Assembly (NCBI RefSeq): GCF_009495745.1
Contig: NZ_WIDQ01000003.1
Coordinates: forward strand, 372,001 to 436,000
Direction of reading: 5' to 3'
From: Niveispirillum sp. SYP-B3756
Lineage (GTDB): Bacteria; Pseudomonadota; Alphaproteobacteria; Azospirillales; Azospirillaceae
Length of the DNA stretch: 64,000 bases
Within the stretch, counting starts at the first letter, position 1, and the number at the start of each line of letters is the position of its first letter. Below are positions 1-8,816 of the stretch, one piece after another. Position numbers and translations under genes: made by a program. The notes beneath the pieces are model-generated. The model ran no database searches. It was not told the origin of the DNA and worked only from the letters and a program-made list of their open reading frames with translations.

Positions 1-212
1 CAAAGCGGATCTTCTTCCGATTTCAGTGCCTGGGCCGCCCCCTTGGGCAGATTGACGGGAATACCCGAGGTCAGCAGCGGGGCCGCCACCATGAAAACGA
101 TGAGCAGCACCAGCATCACGTCCACCAGGGGCGTGACATTGATGTCCGACATGGCGCCCCGGCCGCGGCGGCGGCCGCGGCCGGAGGATTTACCGGGAAG
201 GCTTGCCCCCAT
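1..212 (-). CDS. tolR: TolR/ExbD-type biopolymer transport protein, partial
   Basis: This is the N-terminal 70 or so residues of TolR; the rest lies beyond the left edge. TolR is the inner-membrane partner of TolQ in the proton-driven Tol-Pal system that maintains the outer membrane during division. A short Arg/Gly-rich cytoplasmic tail leads into [20 protein letters not shown], the ExbD/TolR signature with the membrane-embedded Asp of the single transmembrane helix. The ATG at 212 lies one base after the tolQ stop, so the two are translationally linked. The start could also be the internal Met of MSDINVTP; the Gly/Arg-rich extension is of low complexity. Identity is secure from motif and context. 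Confidence 0.93.
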   Translation of the reverse strand, partial: MGASLPGKSSGRGRRRGRGAMSDINVTPLVDVMLVLLIVFMVAAPLLTSGIPVNLPKGAAQALKSEEDPL

Positions 213-213
213 T

Positions 214-945
214 TCAGCCCCGCTCCTCAAGATGACGCTGAAGGATCGCGGAGAATTCTGTCACAAATGAGTCGAGCCGGTCGCCAAAACGGCCGATTTC
301 CGACGAGAAGTAATTATAGGCCAGCACGGCCGGAATGGCGGCCACCAGACCGATGGCGGTGGCGAACAGCGCTTCCGCGATACCGGGGGCCACCACGGCC
401 AGCGAGGTATTCTGCTGGGCGGCGATGTTGGTGAAGGCCCCCATGATACCCCAGACCGTACCGAACAGGCCGACGAAGGGGCCGGCGGAACCGACGGAGG
501 CCAGCACGGTCAGATAGCGTTCGGTATTCGCCATCTCCCGGTTTACGGTAACGGACATTACCCGTTCGATCCGTTGGGCCAGATTGGCGCGCATGGCACC
601 GGTGCTGGTCAACCCGCGCTCGGTGGCATGGCGCCATTCACGCATCCCGGCGGCGAACACAGCCGACAGCGGGTCGGCGGGCGTGGCAGAGACCTGATCA
701 TAAAGCTGATCCAGGGAGCCGCCCGACCAGAATTGCTCTTCGAAATCGGCCGCCGCCGCCTTGATGCGGCGCAGCTTCTTGACCTTGTCGTAGACAATGG
801 CCCAGGTCCAGACCGAGGCGAAAACCAGGCCCAGCATCACCAGTTTCACAACCGGATCGGCCTGCATGAACAGGCCCCAGGCGGTCAGTTCATGGGCTGG
901 AACGGCACCGCCCAGCGGGGCGGCCTGCAACAGAGTGGGATACAT
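214..945 (-). CDS. tolQ: TolQ proton channel subunit
   Basis: MotA/TolQ/ExbB-family inner-membrane protein that forms the proton channel powering the Tol-Pal system. The 243-residue protein has a first membrane helix near residues 32-52 ([19 protein letters not shown]). A helical pair in the C-terminal half contains the family-typical [17 protein letters not shown] segment and [20 protein letters not shown]. The frame stays open 49 codons upstream into ybgC, but that part is Cys/Arg-rich and out of character, so I start at the ATG at 945, which begins [10 protein letters not shown]. It sits 22 bases after ybgC and one base before tolR, in the usual ybgC-tolQ-tolR order. Length matches the family. 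Confidence 0.95.
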   Translation of the reverse strand: MYPTLLQAAPLGGAVPAHELTAWGLFMQADPVVKLVMLGLVFASVWTWAIVYDKVKKLRRIKAAAADFEEQFWSGGSLDQLYDQVSATPADPLSAVFAAGMREWRHATERGLTSTGAMRANLAQRIERVMSVTVNREMANTERYLTVLASVGSAGPFVGLFGTVWGIMGAFTNIAAQQNTSLAVVAPGIAEALFATAIGLVAAIPAVLAYNYFSSEIGRFGDRLDSFVTEFSAILQRHLEERG

Positions 946-967
946 TCGGTTCAGTCCTGACCTAGCT

Positions 968-1453
968 TTACGACAGCACCCGTTCCAACACATCCCGCAA
1001 CGCTGCGGGCAGCCGGACCGGCCTTCCGTTCTGATTGATCGCCGCCAAACGCAGGCAGACACGCACCAGCATGTCTCCCGGCAGCCGCTCAATATCCGAG
1101 CCCGTCTGCGGCGGCAAGCCGGCGCGACGGACCTCCTGTTCCATATCCACGGTGGCGGCCCCGATGGCCGTCACCCGGCTCCACACTTCCAGCGGCTGAT
1201 CCAGCCTGGCCGGGCCCCGGAAATCCATCGTGCAATGGCGCACAGTCAGGGCGGTACCCAGCGCGTTAACCATTTCCGCATGAGGAAAACCGGCCAAACG
1301 CAGCATTTCATTGCGTGCGCGCTCACAAAAACGTAAATAATTTGCGTGATAGACAATACCGCCGGCGTCCGTGTCCTCGTAATAGACACGCACAGGAAAG
1401 ACGTGGTTCTTGCCCTCCGTCCAGCCGGCCGGCGGAACATGCATATCAGGCAT
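968..1453 (-). CDS. ybgC: YbgC-type acyl-CoA thioesterase (Tol-Pal associated)
   Basis: Hotdog-fold (4HBT) thioesterase found first in many tol-pal operons, thought to hydrolyse acyl-CoA or acyl-ACP linked to phospholipid metabolism. The active-site block [17 protein letters not shown] is clear, including the catalytic Asp and the GIVYHANY stretch, followed by FCERARNE. The C-terminal part has an unusual insertion ([17 protein letters not shown]) between the last strands. Of several in-frame Met codons, the ATG at 1453 is preferred because it overlaps the end of ruvB by 8 bases, suggesting translational coupling; starts at 1459 or 1495 remain possible. Assignment to the family is secure; the substrate is not visible. 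Confidence 0.9.
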   Translation of the reverse strand: MPDMHVPPAGWTEGKNHVFPVRVYYEDTDAGGIVYHANYLRFCERARNEMLRLAGFPHAEMVNALGTALTVRHCTMDFRGPARLDQPLEVWSRVTAIGAATVDMEQEVRRAGLPPQTGSDIERLPGDMLVRVCLRLAAINQNGRPVRLPAALRDVLERVLS

Positions 1454-2558
1454 CGACATCCCCAGCGAACAGATCGGCCCCCAGCGGCACCGCATTGCCC
1501 AACAGATCCAACTGGCGGGCTGGTGTTGCCGGCACGGGCAATCCCAGATAGCGATATCCGGTGTCCGTCAACATGCGCCCACGCGGTGTGCGCTGCAACA
1601 GGCCCTGTTGAATCAAATAGGGCTCGATGGTTTCCTCCAGCACGTCGCGCTGTTCGCCCAATGCTGCCCCCAGCGTTTCCACGCCCACCGGGCCGCCGCC
1701 ATAATGGTCGGCAATGCAGGAGAGATAACGCCGATCCATCGCGTCAAAGCCCAGCCGGTCCACCTCCAGCCTTGTCAGCGCCCGGTCGGCGGCTTCCGCA
1801 TCGGTGACCAGCAGCCCGGTGACGGCGGAGATATCCCGCACCCGGCGCAGCAGCCGGCCGGCCACGCGCGGGGTGCCGCGCGACCGGCGGGCAATTTCCA
1901 GCGCCCCTTCGTCCGTCAGTTCCATGCCCAGGATGCGGGCCCCACGGCTGACGATCAATTGCAGCTCTTCCGGTTCATAGAACTGCATCCGCAGCGGAAT
2001 GCCGAACCGTTCCCGCAACGGCCGGGTGATCAGGCCGGATCGGGTGGTCGCCCCCACCAGGGTGAAGGGCGGCAGGTCGATGCGCACGCTGCGCGCCGCC
2101 GGCCCCTCCCCGATGATCAGATCGAGCTGGAAATCCTCCATGGCCGGATAAAGGATTTCCTCCACCGCCGGGGACAGGCGGTGGATTTCATCGATGAACA
2201 GCACATCAAGCGGCTGCAGATTGGTCAGCAGGGCCGCCAGATCGCCGGCCCGGGCGATGACCGGGCCGGAGGTGGCGCGGAAGCCGACATTCATCTCCTT
2301 GGCGACGATCTGGGCCAGCGTCGTCTTGCCCAGGCCGGGGGGGCCGAACAACAGCACATGGTCCAACGCCTCCCCGCGCGAACGGGCGGCCTGGATGAAC
2401 AGGGCCAGATTTTCGCGCACCTGCCGCTGGCCGGTGAATTCCGCCAGCGACAGCGGACGGATGGAATTCTCCGTCGATGCATCGCCACCGATCCGGTCCT
2501 GATCAACCATGCGTTCGGGCTTGGGCGCTTCCGGCTTGGCTTTGGGGGCGCGGCTCAC
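1446..2558 (-). CDS. ruvB: Holliday junction branch-migration helicase RuvB
   Basis: AAA+ ATPase that forms hexamers driving branch migration of Holliday junctions bound by RuvA. Visible in the 370-residue protein are Walker [10 protein letters not shown] (about 72-80), Walker B LFIDEIHR (120-127), the sensor region GATTR (169-173) and LRERFG, which carries the arginine finger. The C-terminal winged helix includes [16 protein letters not shown] short charged N-terminal extension ([10 protein letters not shown]) precedes the conserved part. The start ATG overlaps the ruvA stop by four bases, and its own end overlaps ybgC, so the ruv and tol genes appear to be read as one unit. Confidence 0.97.
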   Translation of the reverse strand: MSRAPKAKPEAPKPERMVDQDRIGGDASTENSIRPLSLAEFTGQRQVRENLALFIQAARSRGEALDHVLLFGPPGLGKTTLAQIVAKEMNVGFRATSGPVIARAGDLAALLTNLQPLDVLFIDEIHRLSPAVEEILYPAMEDFQLDLIIGEGPAARSVRIDLPPFTLVGATTRSGLITRPLRERFGIPLRMQFYEPEELQLIVSRGARILGMELTDEGALEIARRSRGTPRVAGRLLRRVRDISAVTGLLVTDAEAADRALTRLEVDRLGFDAMDRRYLSCIADHYGGGPVGVETLGAALGEQRDVLEETIEPYLIQQGLLQRTPRGRMLTDTGYRYLGLPVPATPARQLDLLGNAVPLGADLFAGDVDA

Positions 2559-3175
2559 AGGCTCAGTTCCTTCAGGCCGGCACGGATCAGGGCGGAGACA
2601 TCAGCCCCCTCCCCCAATGCCTGGGCCGCCTTGTTCACCGCCGTGAAGGCATCGATCCGCTTGTATCCCAGATTGACCAAGGCCGACACCGCATCTCCAA
2701 CCGCACCGCTGGGGGCCGCTGGCTGCGGCCCGCCTTTTATCGCTGTGGCCGCTGCCATCGGGGCAACGGCCAATGTGGCCACCTTATCCTTCAATTCGTT
2801 CAAAATTCGGGCAGCCAGTTTCGGCCCTACCCCGTCCGCCTCACACAGGCTGGTTTTGTCCTGGGCGGCAATCGCACTGGTCAGCCGGTCGGGCGCCAGC
2901 GCGGAGAGCAGGTTCAGCGCCACCCGGGCACCCACGCCTTGCACCGTGGTCAACAGGCGGAACCAGTCACGTTCCCCCGCATCGGCAAAGCCATAAAGCG
3001 CGATCTTATCCGCCGACACCCACATGTCGGTCAGCACCGAGGCCCGGTCGCCGGGGCTGCCCAGCCGGCGCAGCGTGCGCGATGAGGCGGAAAACAGATA
3101 GCCGACGCCATTCACGTCGATGATGGCCCAATCGAGACCGGTGGAATCGAGCAGGCCGGAAAGTTTGGCGATCAT
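2555..3175 (-). CDS. ruvA: Holliday junction-binding protein RuvA
   Basis: RuvA tetramers bind four-way junctions and load RuvB. The 206-residue protein opens with [11 protein letters not shown] and the OB-fold segment [13 protein letters not shown]. The helix-hairpin-helix region follows: [20 protein letters not shown], then [19 protein letters not shown] variable Ala/Pro-rich linker leads to the C-terminal three-helix domain ([19 protein letters not shown]) that contacts RuvB. Its ATG overlaps the vapC stop by four bases, and its stop overlaps ruvB by four. The toxin gene immediately upstream therefore shares the transcript. Size and motifs match the family fully. Confidence 0.97.
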   Translation of the reverse strand: MIAKLSGLLDSTGLDWAIIDVNGVGYLFSASSRTLRRLGSPGDRASVLTDMWVSADKIALYGFADAGERDWFRLLTTVQGVGARVALNLLSALAPDRLTSAIAAQDKTSLCEADGVGPKLAARILNELKDKVATLAVAPMAAATAIKGGPQPAAPSGAVGDAVSALVNLGYKRIDAFTAVNKAAQALGEGADVSALIRAGLKELSL

Positions 3176-3606
3176 TGGCTTATCCCCGCCTCCGGCACCA
3201 GCAAAGGCAGCGCCGCGATAATGTCGGTATGGATGAAATCCTGGCCCTTGAACAGCAAGGGTGCGTCAGCCGACCGCGAAAGGGCATAGGCCGCACAATC
3301 CCCGTAATTCAACTGGGCAGGATGTCCAGAACCTCGGCCGTAACGCCCATAGGCGGTAAAGGCGATGCCAGCTTGGGCTTCATCAAATGGCATGATCTGC
3401 GTCGATATCTCATCAAGGAAGGCATCCAGTTCCCAGACTTTGGACATACCAAACCGACGCAGCATCACCGTTCGGCACTCAAATGCCGTCATGGCCGACA
3501 TCATCAGCGCAGTTGCGCGCCGGATCGCCTTCAGATGAAAGCCCGCGTCTGCCTCCCCGCACAGGATGGCGTAGACGGCTGAGCTATCAATGGCGATCAT
3601 CGGCAT
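3172..3606 (-). CDS. vapC: VapC-type PIN-domain ribonuclease toxin
   Basis: PIN-domain protein, predicted Mg-dependent RNase toxin of a VapBC type II module. The N-terminus MPMIAIDSSAVYAIL carries the first acidic residue; an internal Glu follows in TAFECRTVML; and NYGDCAAYALSR supplies further acidic residues before LLFKGQDF and the final TDI. That order is the usual PIN quartet. I chose the ATG at 3606, overlapping the antitoxin stop by 20 bases; ATG 3600 is an alternative, and the longer frame starting MKGCGQ is less likely. It sits between ruvC and ruvA and overlaps ruvA by four bases, which is unusual for a toxin. The target RNA cannot be read from sequence. Confidence 0.88.
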   Translation of the reverse strand: MPMIAIDSSAVYAILCGEADAGFHLKAIRRATALMMSAMTAFECRTVMLRRFGMSKVWELDAFLDEISTQIMPFDEAQAGIAFTAYGRYGRGSGHPAQLNYGDCAAYALSRSADAPLLFKGQDFIHTDIIAALPLLVPEAGISQ

Positions 3607-3868
3607 CTGCCCGCAGCCCTTCAATCAGGTCATAGCCCAGGATTTCGTCTTCGCTGAGATCATTGAGCGGCGGAATGGCCTGGGCGCGGGCGACAATCGC
3701 TTCCACCCGTGCCCAGCGCGTTTCATTCAACGCTTCCGTTTGTCGGCCAACACGCTCAAGCCGCTCCCGCACGGCCTTATGCATGGCCTCCGTCAGGCTC
3801 TCACCCGTCAGTTCGGCCAACCGGCGGACATCGCGTTCCGCCTCCGGGGATTTGATATTCAGGGCCAT
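3587..3868 (-). CDS. vapB: VapB-type antitoxin
   Basis: Short (93-residue) antitoxin. The N-terminal MALNIKSPEAERDVRRLAEL is the ribbon-helix-helix DNA-binding segment of the VapB/PSK family; the rest is a charged helix followed by a flexible acidic tail (LSEDEILGYDL) suited to fill the VapC active site. It overlaps vapC, the normal antitoxin-first order. An inverted repeat just upstream is a likely self-operator. A purine-rich AAGGA lies about a dozen bases before the ATG. The module lies downstream of ruvC and upstream of ruvA on the same strand. Confidence 0.87.
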   Translation of the reverse strand: MALNIKSPEAERDVRRLAELTGESLTEAMHKAVRERLERVGRQTEALNETRWARVEAIVARAQAIPPLNDLSEDEILGYDLIEGLRADADDRH

Positions 3869-3882
3869 GGCGTCGCCATCCT

Positions 3883-3902
3883 TTCTTCCCTACGGGGAAG
3901 AA
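3883..3902. promoter_or_regulatory. Inverted repeat upstream of vapBC, candidate VapB operator
   Basis: The sequence TTCTTCCC-TACG-GGGAAGAA is a perfect 8-bp inverted repeat 14 bases before the vapB start. VapB-family ribbon-helix-helix antitoxins usually bind such palindromes at their own promoter. The location is seen directly; the operator role is inferred. It could also act as a small hairpin in a ruvC-vapBC transcript. Confidence 0.5.
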
Positions 3903-3948
3903 TTCTACACCATATGAACAAAACAGCAACGGCGTGGCACAGTGTTTT

Positions 3949-4476
3949 CTAGCGCCGCACACCCAGGATGGCATCATCCACCTTGCGGCGGGTCTGGGCG
4001 TAATGGGCGTGGCAGATGGCAACGGCCAGCGCATCGGCGCTGTCGGCGCTGGTGCGCTGGATGCCGGGCAGCAACATGCGGACCATGTGCTGCACCTGCA
4101 CCTTGTCGGCATGGCCGGTGCCGACGACGGATTTCTTCACCGCCATGGGCAGATATTGTTCCACCGGCAGCCCGGCCTTGGCGGCACTCAGCAGTGCGAC
4201 GCCACGCGCCATGCCCAGTTTCAGGGTGGAGGATGGGTTGACGTTGGAAAGGGTTTCTTCCACCGCCGCCTCGTCGGGCTGCCAGGCGGCGATGACATCG
4301 GCGATGCCGTCATGCAATTCCAGCAGCCGGATGGCCAGATCATCGCCGCTGTCGGTATTGATCGTACCGTTGGCCACATGGCTCAACCGGTTGCCGCAGA
4401 CGTCAATCACGCCCCAGCCCAAATGCCGCAGGCCGGGGTCGAGCCCCAGGATACGGGTCGTCACCTGTCCCGCCAT
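3949..4476 (-). CDS. ruvC: Holliday junction resolvase RuvC
   Basis: Endonuclease that cuts Holliday junctions processed by RuvAB. In the 175-residue protein the RNase H-like core begins [17 protein letters not shown], with catalytic Asp13. Glu73 sits in AAVEETL, and the last acidic pair is Asp145 and Asp148 in [16 protein letters not shown]. All four catalytic positions are intact. It lies upstream of the vapBC module, which separates it from ruvA by about 770 bases, and 32 bases downstream of the yebC-like gene. It is the first ruv gene in transcription order. Confidence 0.97.
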   Translation of the reverse strand: MAGQVTTRILGLDPGLRHLGWGVIDVCGNRLSHVANGTINTDSGDDLAIRLLELHDGIADVIAAWQPDEAAVEETLSNVNPSSTLKLGMARGVALLSAAKAGLPVEQYLPMAVKKSVVGTGHADKVQVQHMVRMLLPGIQRTSADSADALAVAICHAHYAQTRRKVDDAILGVRR

Positions 4477-4508
4477 CCCCGTCCCTCCCCGGCCTGCAAC
4501 AATATCAA

Positions 4509-5261
4509 TCAGCTCAACTTTTCCAGAATCTCGGCCGGAATGTCGAAATTGCCCAGCACGGTCTGGACATCGTCATTGTCTTCCAGCACGTCCAGCAGCT
4601 TCAGCAGCGTCTGGGCCGTATCTTCCGCCGGGACCGGCACCAGATTCATCGGCGTCCAGGTCAGCTTGGCGCTTTCCGGGGCACCAAACTTGGCTTCCAG
4701 CGCGTCACGCACCTCGCCCAGCGAATCCGTGCCGGTGGTGATGGCGTGACCGCCCTCATCCGACTGCACATCCTCCGCCCCCGCCTCAATGGCGGCTTCC
4801 AGCATGGTGTCGGCATCGGCCGCACTGGCCGGATAGGTGATCTGGCCGACGCGGTTGAACATGAACGAAACCGAATTGGTTTCGCCCAGGGTACCGCCAT
4901 GCTTGGTGAAGGCGGAGCGCACTTCCGACGCGGTGCGGTTGCGGTTGTCGGTCAGCGCTTCCACGATCAGCGCCACGCCACCGGGGCCATAGCCCTCGTA
5001 CCGCACTTCATCATAATTCGTGTCGTCGCCGCCGCCGGGCTGGCCCTGCTTGATGGCCCGGTCAATGCGGTCCTTCGGCAGGTTCTGCGCGCGGGCGGCC
5101 TGGATGGCGGCACGCAGGCGCGGATTCATGGCCGGGTCGGGCAGGCCCGACTTGGCAGCCACGGTAATTTCGCGCGCCAGCTTGTTGAAGATCTTCGACC
5201 GCTTGGCGTCCTGCGCGCCCTTACGGTGCATGATGTTCTTGAATTGGCTATGACCGGCCAT
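4509..5261 (-). CDS. YebC/PmpR-family (TACO1-like) protein
   Basis: YebC-family protein of 250 residues, the usual length. The N-terminus [20 protein letters not shown] and the following [18 protein letters not shown] are family hallmarks. [20 protein letters not shown] and [16 protein letters not shown] are the other conserved blocks. Members were long annotated as transcriptional regulators (PmpR); mitochondrial TACO1 and recent bacterial work tie the family to translation, where it relieves ribosome stalling. The gene precedes ruvC, a common arrangement. About 165 bases without a gene separate its start from the fabI stop. Confidence 0.94.
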   Translation of the reverse strand: MAGHSQFKNIMHRKGAQDAKRSKIFNKLAREITVAAKSGLPDPAMNPRLRAAIQAARAQNLPKDRIDRAIKQGQPGGGDDTNYDEVRYEGYGPGGVALIVEALTDNRNRTASEVRSAFTKHGGTLGETNSVSFMFNRVGQITYPASAADADTMLEAAIEAGAEDVQSDEGGHAITTGTDSLGEVRDALEAKFGAPESAKLTWTPMNLVPVPAEDTAQTLLKLLDVLEDNDDVQTVLGNFDIPAEILEKLS

Positions 5262-5427
5262 GGGACCCCAGACGCCTGTAAGTGATATCGTTCAGATATA
5301 TGGGCTGATTCTGGGGCTATGTACCATATCTTGGCCGGCTTTGGCACCTGTTGCGCGCAACGGCCCCGCCATGCGGCTGGCGGGACCGTGCGGCGAACAA
5401 ATGATGCCGATCAACAGCCGTTCAGCG

Positions 5428-6198
5428 TCAGCCGAGGATGTTGTACCCGCCATCGATATAGGGAACCGATCCGGTGATGGCGCGGGCATCGTCGCTGGCC
5501 AGGAAGGCGGCATAGGCACCAACATCGGCCACGCCGACCTGCTGGCGCAGCGGGGCCTTTTCCGCCGCACGGGCCAACAGTTCGTCAAACCGGTCGATGC
5601 CGCTGGCGGCGCGGGTCTTCAGCGGGCCGGGCGACAGGCAATGCACCCGGATATCCTTGGGCCCCAGTTCGGCCGCCAGATAGCGGGTCACCGACTCCAG
5701 AGCCGCCTTTACCGGTCCCATCAGATTATAATGATCCACCACCTTTTCCGAACCATAGAAGCTGACGGTCTGCAGGCAGCCGCCATCCTTCATCAGCGGT
5801 TCGGCCAGCTTCGCCATGCGGATGAAGGAATGCACCGACACATCCATGGCGGTCAGGAAGCCATCACGCGAACAGTCGGTGACGCGCGCGTGCAAATCTT
5901 CACGCGGGGCGAAGGCGATGGAATGCAGCAGGAAATCCAGCTTGCCCCATTCGGCCTCAATCCGCTCGAACACAGCCTCCAGCTGGCCCGGCTCCCGCAC
6001 ATCGCAAGGCAGGATCAGGGAGGAGCCCAGCGCCTCCGCCAGGGGGCGGACATGCGGTTCCGCCTTGGCGTTCAGATAGGTGATGGCCAGATCGGCGCCC
6101 ATGGCGCGGAATGCATGGGCACAGCCATGGGCGATGCTGCCCTCATTGGCGATACCCACCACCAGACCGCGTTTACCAGCCAAAGAAAACAGAGCCAT
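5428..6198 (-). CDS. fabI: Enoyl-ACP reductase FabI
   Basis: NADH-dependent enoyl-[acyl-carrier-protein] reductase of the SDR superfamily, catalysing the last step of each fatty-acid elongation cycle in the cytosol. The nucleotide-binding region GLVVGIANEGSIAHG is typical of FabI rather than of ordinary SDR enzymes. The catalytic pair Tyr157-x6-Lys164 lies in HYNLMGPVKAALES. The C-terminal DVGAYAAFLASDDARAITG and YIDGGYNILG match the family. At 256 residues it is full length. It is preceded by a 167-base region shared with the divergent gene at 6366. Confidence 0.95.
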   Translation of the reverse strand: MALFSLAGKRGLVVGIANEGSIAHGCAHAFRAMGADLAITYLNAKAEPHVRPLAEALGSSLILPCDVREPGQLEAVFERIEAEWGKLDFLLHSIAFAPREDLHARVTDCSRDGFLTAMDVSVHSFIRMAKLAEPLMKDGGCLQTVSFYGSEKVVDHYNLMGPVKAALESVTRYLAAELGPKDIRVHCLSPGPLKTRAASGIDRFDELLARAAEKAPLRQQVGVADVGAYAAFLASDDARAITGSVPYIDGGYNILG

Positions 6199-6365
6199 AT
6201 CATTCCCTCACTTCATCATTCGGGCACTATCATGGTGCAATGCAGCATAATAGGTGTGGACAGCGACAGCCAGATGACAAAAGCAGATGTTGCGGATTTG
6301 TATCGCACTGGCCCCAAAAAGCGTCCGCATACTGGGACTTGGCGGTAAAGCATTATAGGAAGATC

Positions 6366-7523
6366 ATGGTTTCACCCGCCGTCACTCCAGGGAAGGTTCC
6401 GCCCTTGTCCATCCTGCACCGCCTCATCGCCTTCCTGGCCCTCGTCTGCCTGTGCCTGACCGGCCAGGTCGGCCAGGCCGCCGAATTCCGCAATGGGGAG
6501 GATGTGCGTGTCACCAGCCCGGTGAGCGACAATCTGTTTGCCGCTGGCAGCAAGCTCATCATCGCCGCACCGGTGGATGGGGACGTGATCGCTGCCGGCT
6601 TCAATCTGGACCTGAAATCCCCGGTCAGTGGTGATGCGATCCTGGCCGGCTTTGATCTGCGGGTGGCAGCCCCGGTAGCGGGCGACCTGCTGGCGATCGC
6701 CGCCGATCTTGATATTAAAGGCAGCATCAGCGGCGATGCCCGGGTGACAGGGGCAGAGGTGCGGCTGAGCCACGGGGCAACCATCAGCGGTGATTTCAGC
6801 GCCAGTGGCGGGGAAATCACCCTGGAAGGCGACGTGGCCGGTGATGCGCAACTGGCGGCGGAAAAGGTGGTGATTGCCGGCAGCATCGCCGGCAATCTGG
6901 ACGTGGCAGCGGTGGAACTGGAACTGCTGCCCGGCGCACGAATCACGGGCAGCATCCGCCATACCGGCCCCCGCTCCGTTCCCGTACCCGATGGGGTGGA
7001 TGTTGGTGGCACGGTGGAATTTCGCGCCAAGGAAACCCTGGACACTGATAGCCCCGGCCTGATGACCCTGCTGGGTACCATGGCGGCCCTGTTCATCCTG
7101 GGGCTGGCGGTGCTGTGGTTGTTCCCGGCGCTGGTGGCGGGCAGCAGTGGCGCTATCCGCCGCAACCCGCTGGGCCGGGTACTGGTGGGCCTGGGCCTGC
7201 TGCTGGCGGTACCACCCCTTTCCATTTTGCTGATGTTCAGCGTGATCGGCTTGCCGTTGGGGCTGTTGCTGGGGGGGCTCTATCTGCTGGCCTTCCCGCT
7301 GGGGCTGGCCGTGGCGGCCCTGGGTCTGGCGGAGAGCCGGCAGGGGCGCAATGGCCGCGACGGCCCGCCCGCCCGCGTGCTGGGCCGTTTCGCCCTGGTC
7401 ACCCTGGCCCTGGCGCTGGTGTCGCTGATCCCCTATGTCGGTGCCATTGGCCTGCTGCTGGCGGTGGCCCTGGGTTTGGGGGCCATGGCGGGGGCTGTGC
7501 TGAACGCAAGACGGGCGGGCTGA
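6366..7523 (+). CDS. Exported bactofilin-like polymer-forming domain fused to a membrane domain
   Basis: A 385-residue protein. After a signal peptide or first membrane segment ([20 protein letters not shown]) comes a stretch of about 190 residues of short beta-helix-type repeats, with repeated phrases such as [26 protein letters not shown] and [11 protein letters not shown], resembling bactofilin. At least three strongly hydrophobic segments follow ([20 protein letters not shown] onward). The arrangement suggests a periplasmic repeat domain anchored in the inner membrane. The reading frame is open further upstream, but the ATG at 6366 has an AGGAAG ribosome-binding site and begins the signal sequence. 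The function is unknown; this is not a cytosolic bactofilin. Confidence 0.75.
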   Translation: MVSPAVTPGKVPPLSILHRLIAFLALVCLCLTGQVGQAAEFRNGEDVRVTSPVSDNLFAAGSKLIIAAPVDGDVIAAGFNLDLKSPVSGDAILAGFDLRVAAPVAGDLLAIAADLDIKGSISGDARVTGAEVRLSHGATISGDFSASGGEITLEGDVAGDAQLAAEKVVIAGSIAGNLDVAAVELELLPGARITGSIRHTGPRSVPVPDGVDVGGTVEFRAKETLDTDSPGLMTLLGTMAALFILGLAVLWLFPALVAGSSGAIRRNPLGRVLVGLGLLLAVPPLSILLMFSVIGLPLGLLLGGLYLLAFPLGLAVAALGLAESRQGRNGRDGPPARVLGRFALVTLALALVSLIPYVGAIGLLLAVALGLGAMAGAVLNARRAG

Positions 7524-7524
7524 G

Positions 7525-7698
7525 ATGCCACGCGGTGTCGCCAAAGCCGATCTGCCGCAAAAGATTTGCGCCCATTGCGATCGCCCTTTCACTTGGCGGC
7601 GCAAATGGGCGCGGGACTGGGAGCTGGTGAAATACTGCTCCGATGCCTGCCGCCGGGGCAAGACGCCCAAGCGGCAAGACACACCGGCGGCGGGGTAA
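7525..7698 (+). CDS. Small DUF2256-type zinc-ribbon-like protein
   Basis: A 57-residue basic protein starting one base after the preceding stop. It has two Cys pairs in [16 protein letters not shown] and [11 protein letters not shown], with the intervening Trp/Arg-rich segment, which is the layout of the DUF2256 family. These small proteins are widespread in proteobacteria, and their role is unknown; four Cys residues suggest zinc binding. Its spacing implies co-translation with the membrane protein upstream. Recognition is by pattern and length. Confidence 0.8.
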   Translation: MPRGVAKADLPQKICAHCDRPFTWRRKWARDWELVKYCSDACRRGKTPKRQDTPAAG

Positions 7699-7705
7699 AA
7701 ACCAA

Positions 7706-8197
7706 TCAGTCGCGGAAATTCAAATATTGCAGCGGCTGTTCGATATTCAGCCCCTTCACCAGCGCGATGGCGGCCTGCAGATCATCAATCTTCTTGCCAG
7801 AGATGCGCAGCTCATCGCCCTGGATGGCGGCCTGCACCTTCATCTTGCTGTCCTTCAGGGCCTTGACGATCTGCTTGGCCAAAGCCTGCTCGATCCCCTG
7901 CTTCACCTTCACCACCTGGCGCTTGGTGCCACCGGCGGCATTTTCTTCCTTGGACCAGTCCAGGCAACCTGGATCAAGCTTACGCCGCACGAAATAGCCC
8001 TTCAGCATTTCCTGCAGCTGCTCCAGCTTGGTGTCATCCTCGGTCTGGATGACAATCTCGTTTTCCTTCTCCTTCAGTTCCATAGTGGATTTGGAACCTT
8101 TGAAGTCGAAGCGGGTCTGCAGCTCACGCAACACACCCTGAACGGCATTATTGACCTCGGCGATCTCGGTCTTGGAAACGATGTCGAAAGACGGCAT
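7706..8197 (-). CDS. YajQ-family nucleotide-binding protein
   Basis: A 163-residue protein of the UPF0234/YajQ family. The N-terminus MPSFDIVSKTEIAEVNNAV, the block RFDFKGSKSTMEL and the C-terminal RISGKKIDDLQAAIALVKG are diagnostic. YajQ proteins fold as two ferredoxin-like halves and bind nucleotides; some Xanthomonas and Pseudomonas members bind cyclic di-GMP and act as co-regulators. Whether this one does cannot be told from sequence. It is convergent with the small zinc-ribbon gene and appears monocistronic. Confidence 0.93.
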   Translation of the reverse strand: MPSFDIVSKTEIAEVNNAVQGVLRELQTRFDFKGSKSTMELKEKENEIVIQTEDDTKLEQLQEMLKGYFVRRKLDPGCLDWSKEENAAGGTKRQVVKVKQGIEQALAKQIVKALKDSKMKVQAAIQGDELRISGKKIDDLQAAIALVKGLNIEQPLQYLNFRD

Positions 8198-8286
8198 GGC
8201 TCTGAACGTCCATCCTTTAAGGCAACGAACAAACGGGATGGTGGCAGCTTACCACTCCCCCACCCGTATCGTCACGGAAAAGGCCG

Positions 8287-8445
8287 TCAGCCCGCGATGA
8301 CCGCGGACGCACCCACCGTGCTGGCAGTATCTTTCTGCGCGGCCCTGTCGGTTGCCGACAGGGCGACCACCAGCACCAGACCGGCCAGCAGCAGGGCCTG
8401 CAGGGCCAATGTGGTCCGGTGATTTAATCGTTTCATCCCCCGCAT
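8287..8445 (-). CDS. Small single-pass membrane protein, hypothetical
   Basis: A 52-residue frame beginning MRGMKRLNHR, with one hydrophobic segment (LALQALLLAGLVLVVALSA) and a short polar Thr/Ala-rich tail. A GGGAGG ribosome-binding site lies six bases before the ATG at 8445, which is the main support; a second Met is three codons in. No family is recognised. It could be a single-pass membrane peptide or a signal-anchored protein. It lies between yajQ and a palindromic repeat element. Confidence 0.45.
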   Translation of the reverse strand: MRGMKRLNHRTTLALQALLLAGLVLVVALSATDRAAQKDTASTVGASAVIAG

Positions 8446-8484
8446 GATCGGCCTCCCTGGCAGTACGCAAGCCCTTCTGGTGTG

Positions 8485-8627
8485 GTACCAACGGTCATGA
8501 ATCATGACCGTTGGTACGGCGGCGACTGCCGCCGCGCGGCCTGTGCCGCGTAGCCAAGCCAGCGGATGCTGGCGCCGGCGATTGAGGGGCACGAAAGCGT
8601 GACCTTCGGTCATGATTTCGTGCCCCT
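8485..8627 (-). repeat. Composite palindromic element, copy 1 (reverse orientation)
   Basis: A chain of hairpins read on the minus strand. A perfect terminal stem at 8616-8627/8585-8596 (AGGGGCACGAAA) is followed by the core phrases CCTCAATCGCCGG, CTTGGCTACGCG and GGCGGCAGTCGCCGCC. It closes with a perfect 16-bp terminal hairpin whose arms are 8485-8500 and 8502-8517. The core phrases recur near 11345, 23175 and 56901. The 8446-8816 gap holds nothing else I can identify apart from this element. Confidence 0.75.
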
Positions 8628-8816
8628 GGTCTGATACGCACGATATCCCTTTCCCCCTCTCTAAAAGATGACGGAGATCATTCCGAACTTGTCGGATTGG
8701 TAACAGTCTCCCCCTGTGACATGATCGCCACAGATTGGGGGCTTCTACCCCTGGGGCGGCGGTGCTAGATGAAAGGGACAGCCCCGGACGAGGGCGCCCA
8801 AGATGGACCCGTGCCG

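Noticed and set aside
1410-2996. Open frame of over 500 codons on the plus strand antisense to ruvB and ruvA
   Set aside because: It is an antisense shadow: no motif, and the reverse strand has all RuvB Walker motifs.
8769-8816. Upstream start for PmbA giving 16 more residues
   Set aside because: The extension is not typical and the later ATG gives the usual 450-residue length; neither start has a strong ribosome-binding site, so this is a preference only.
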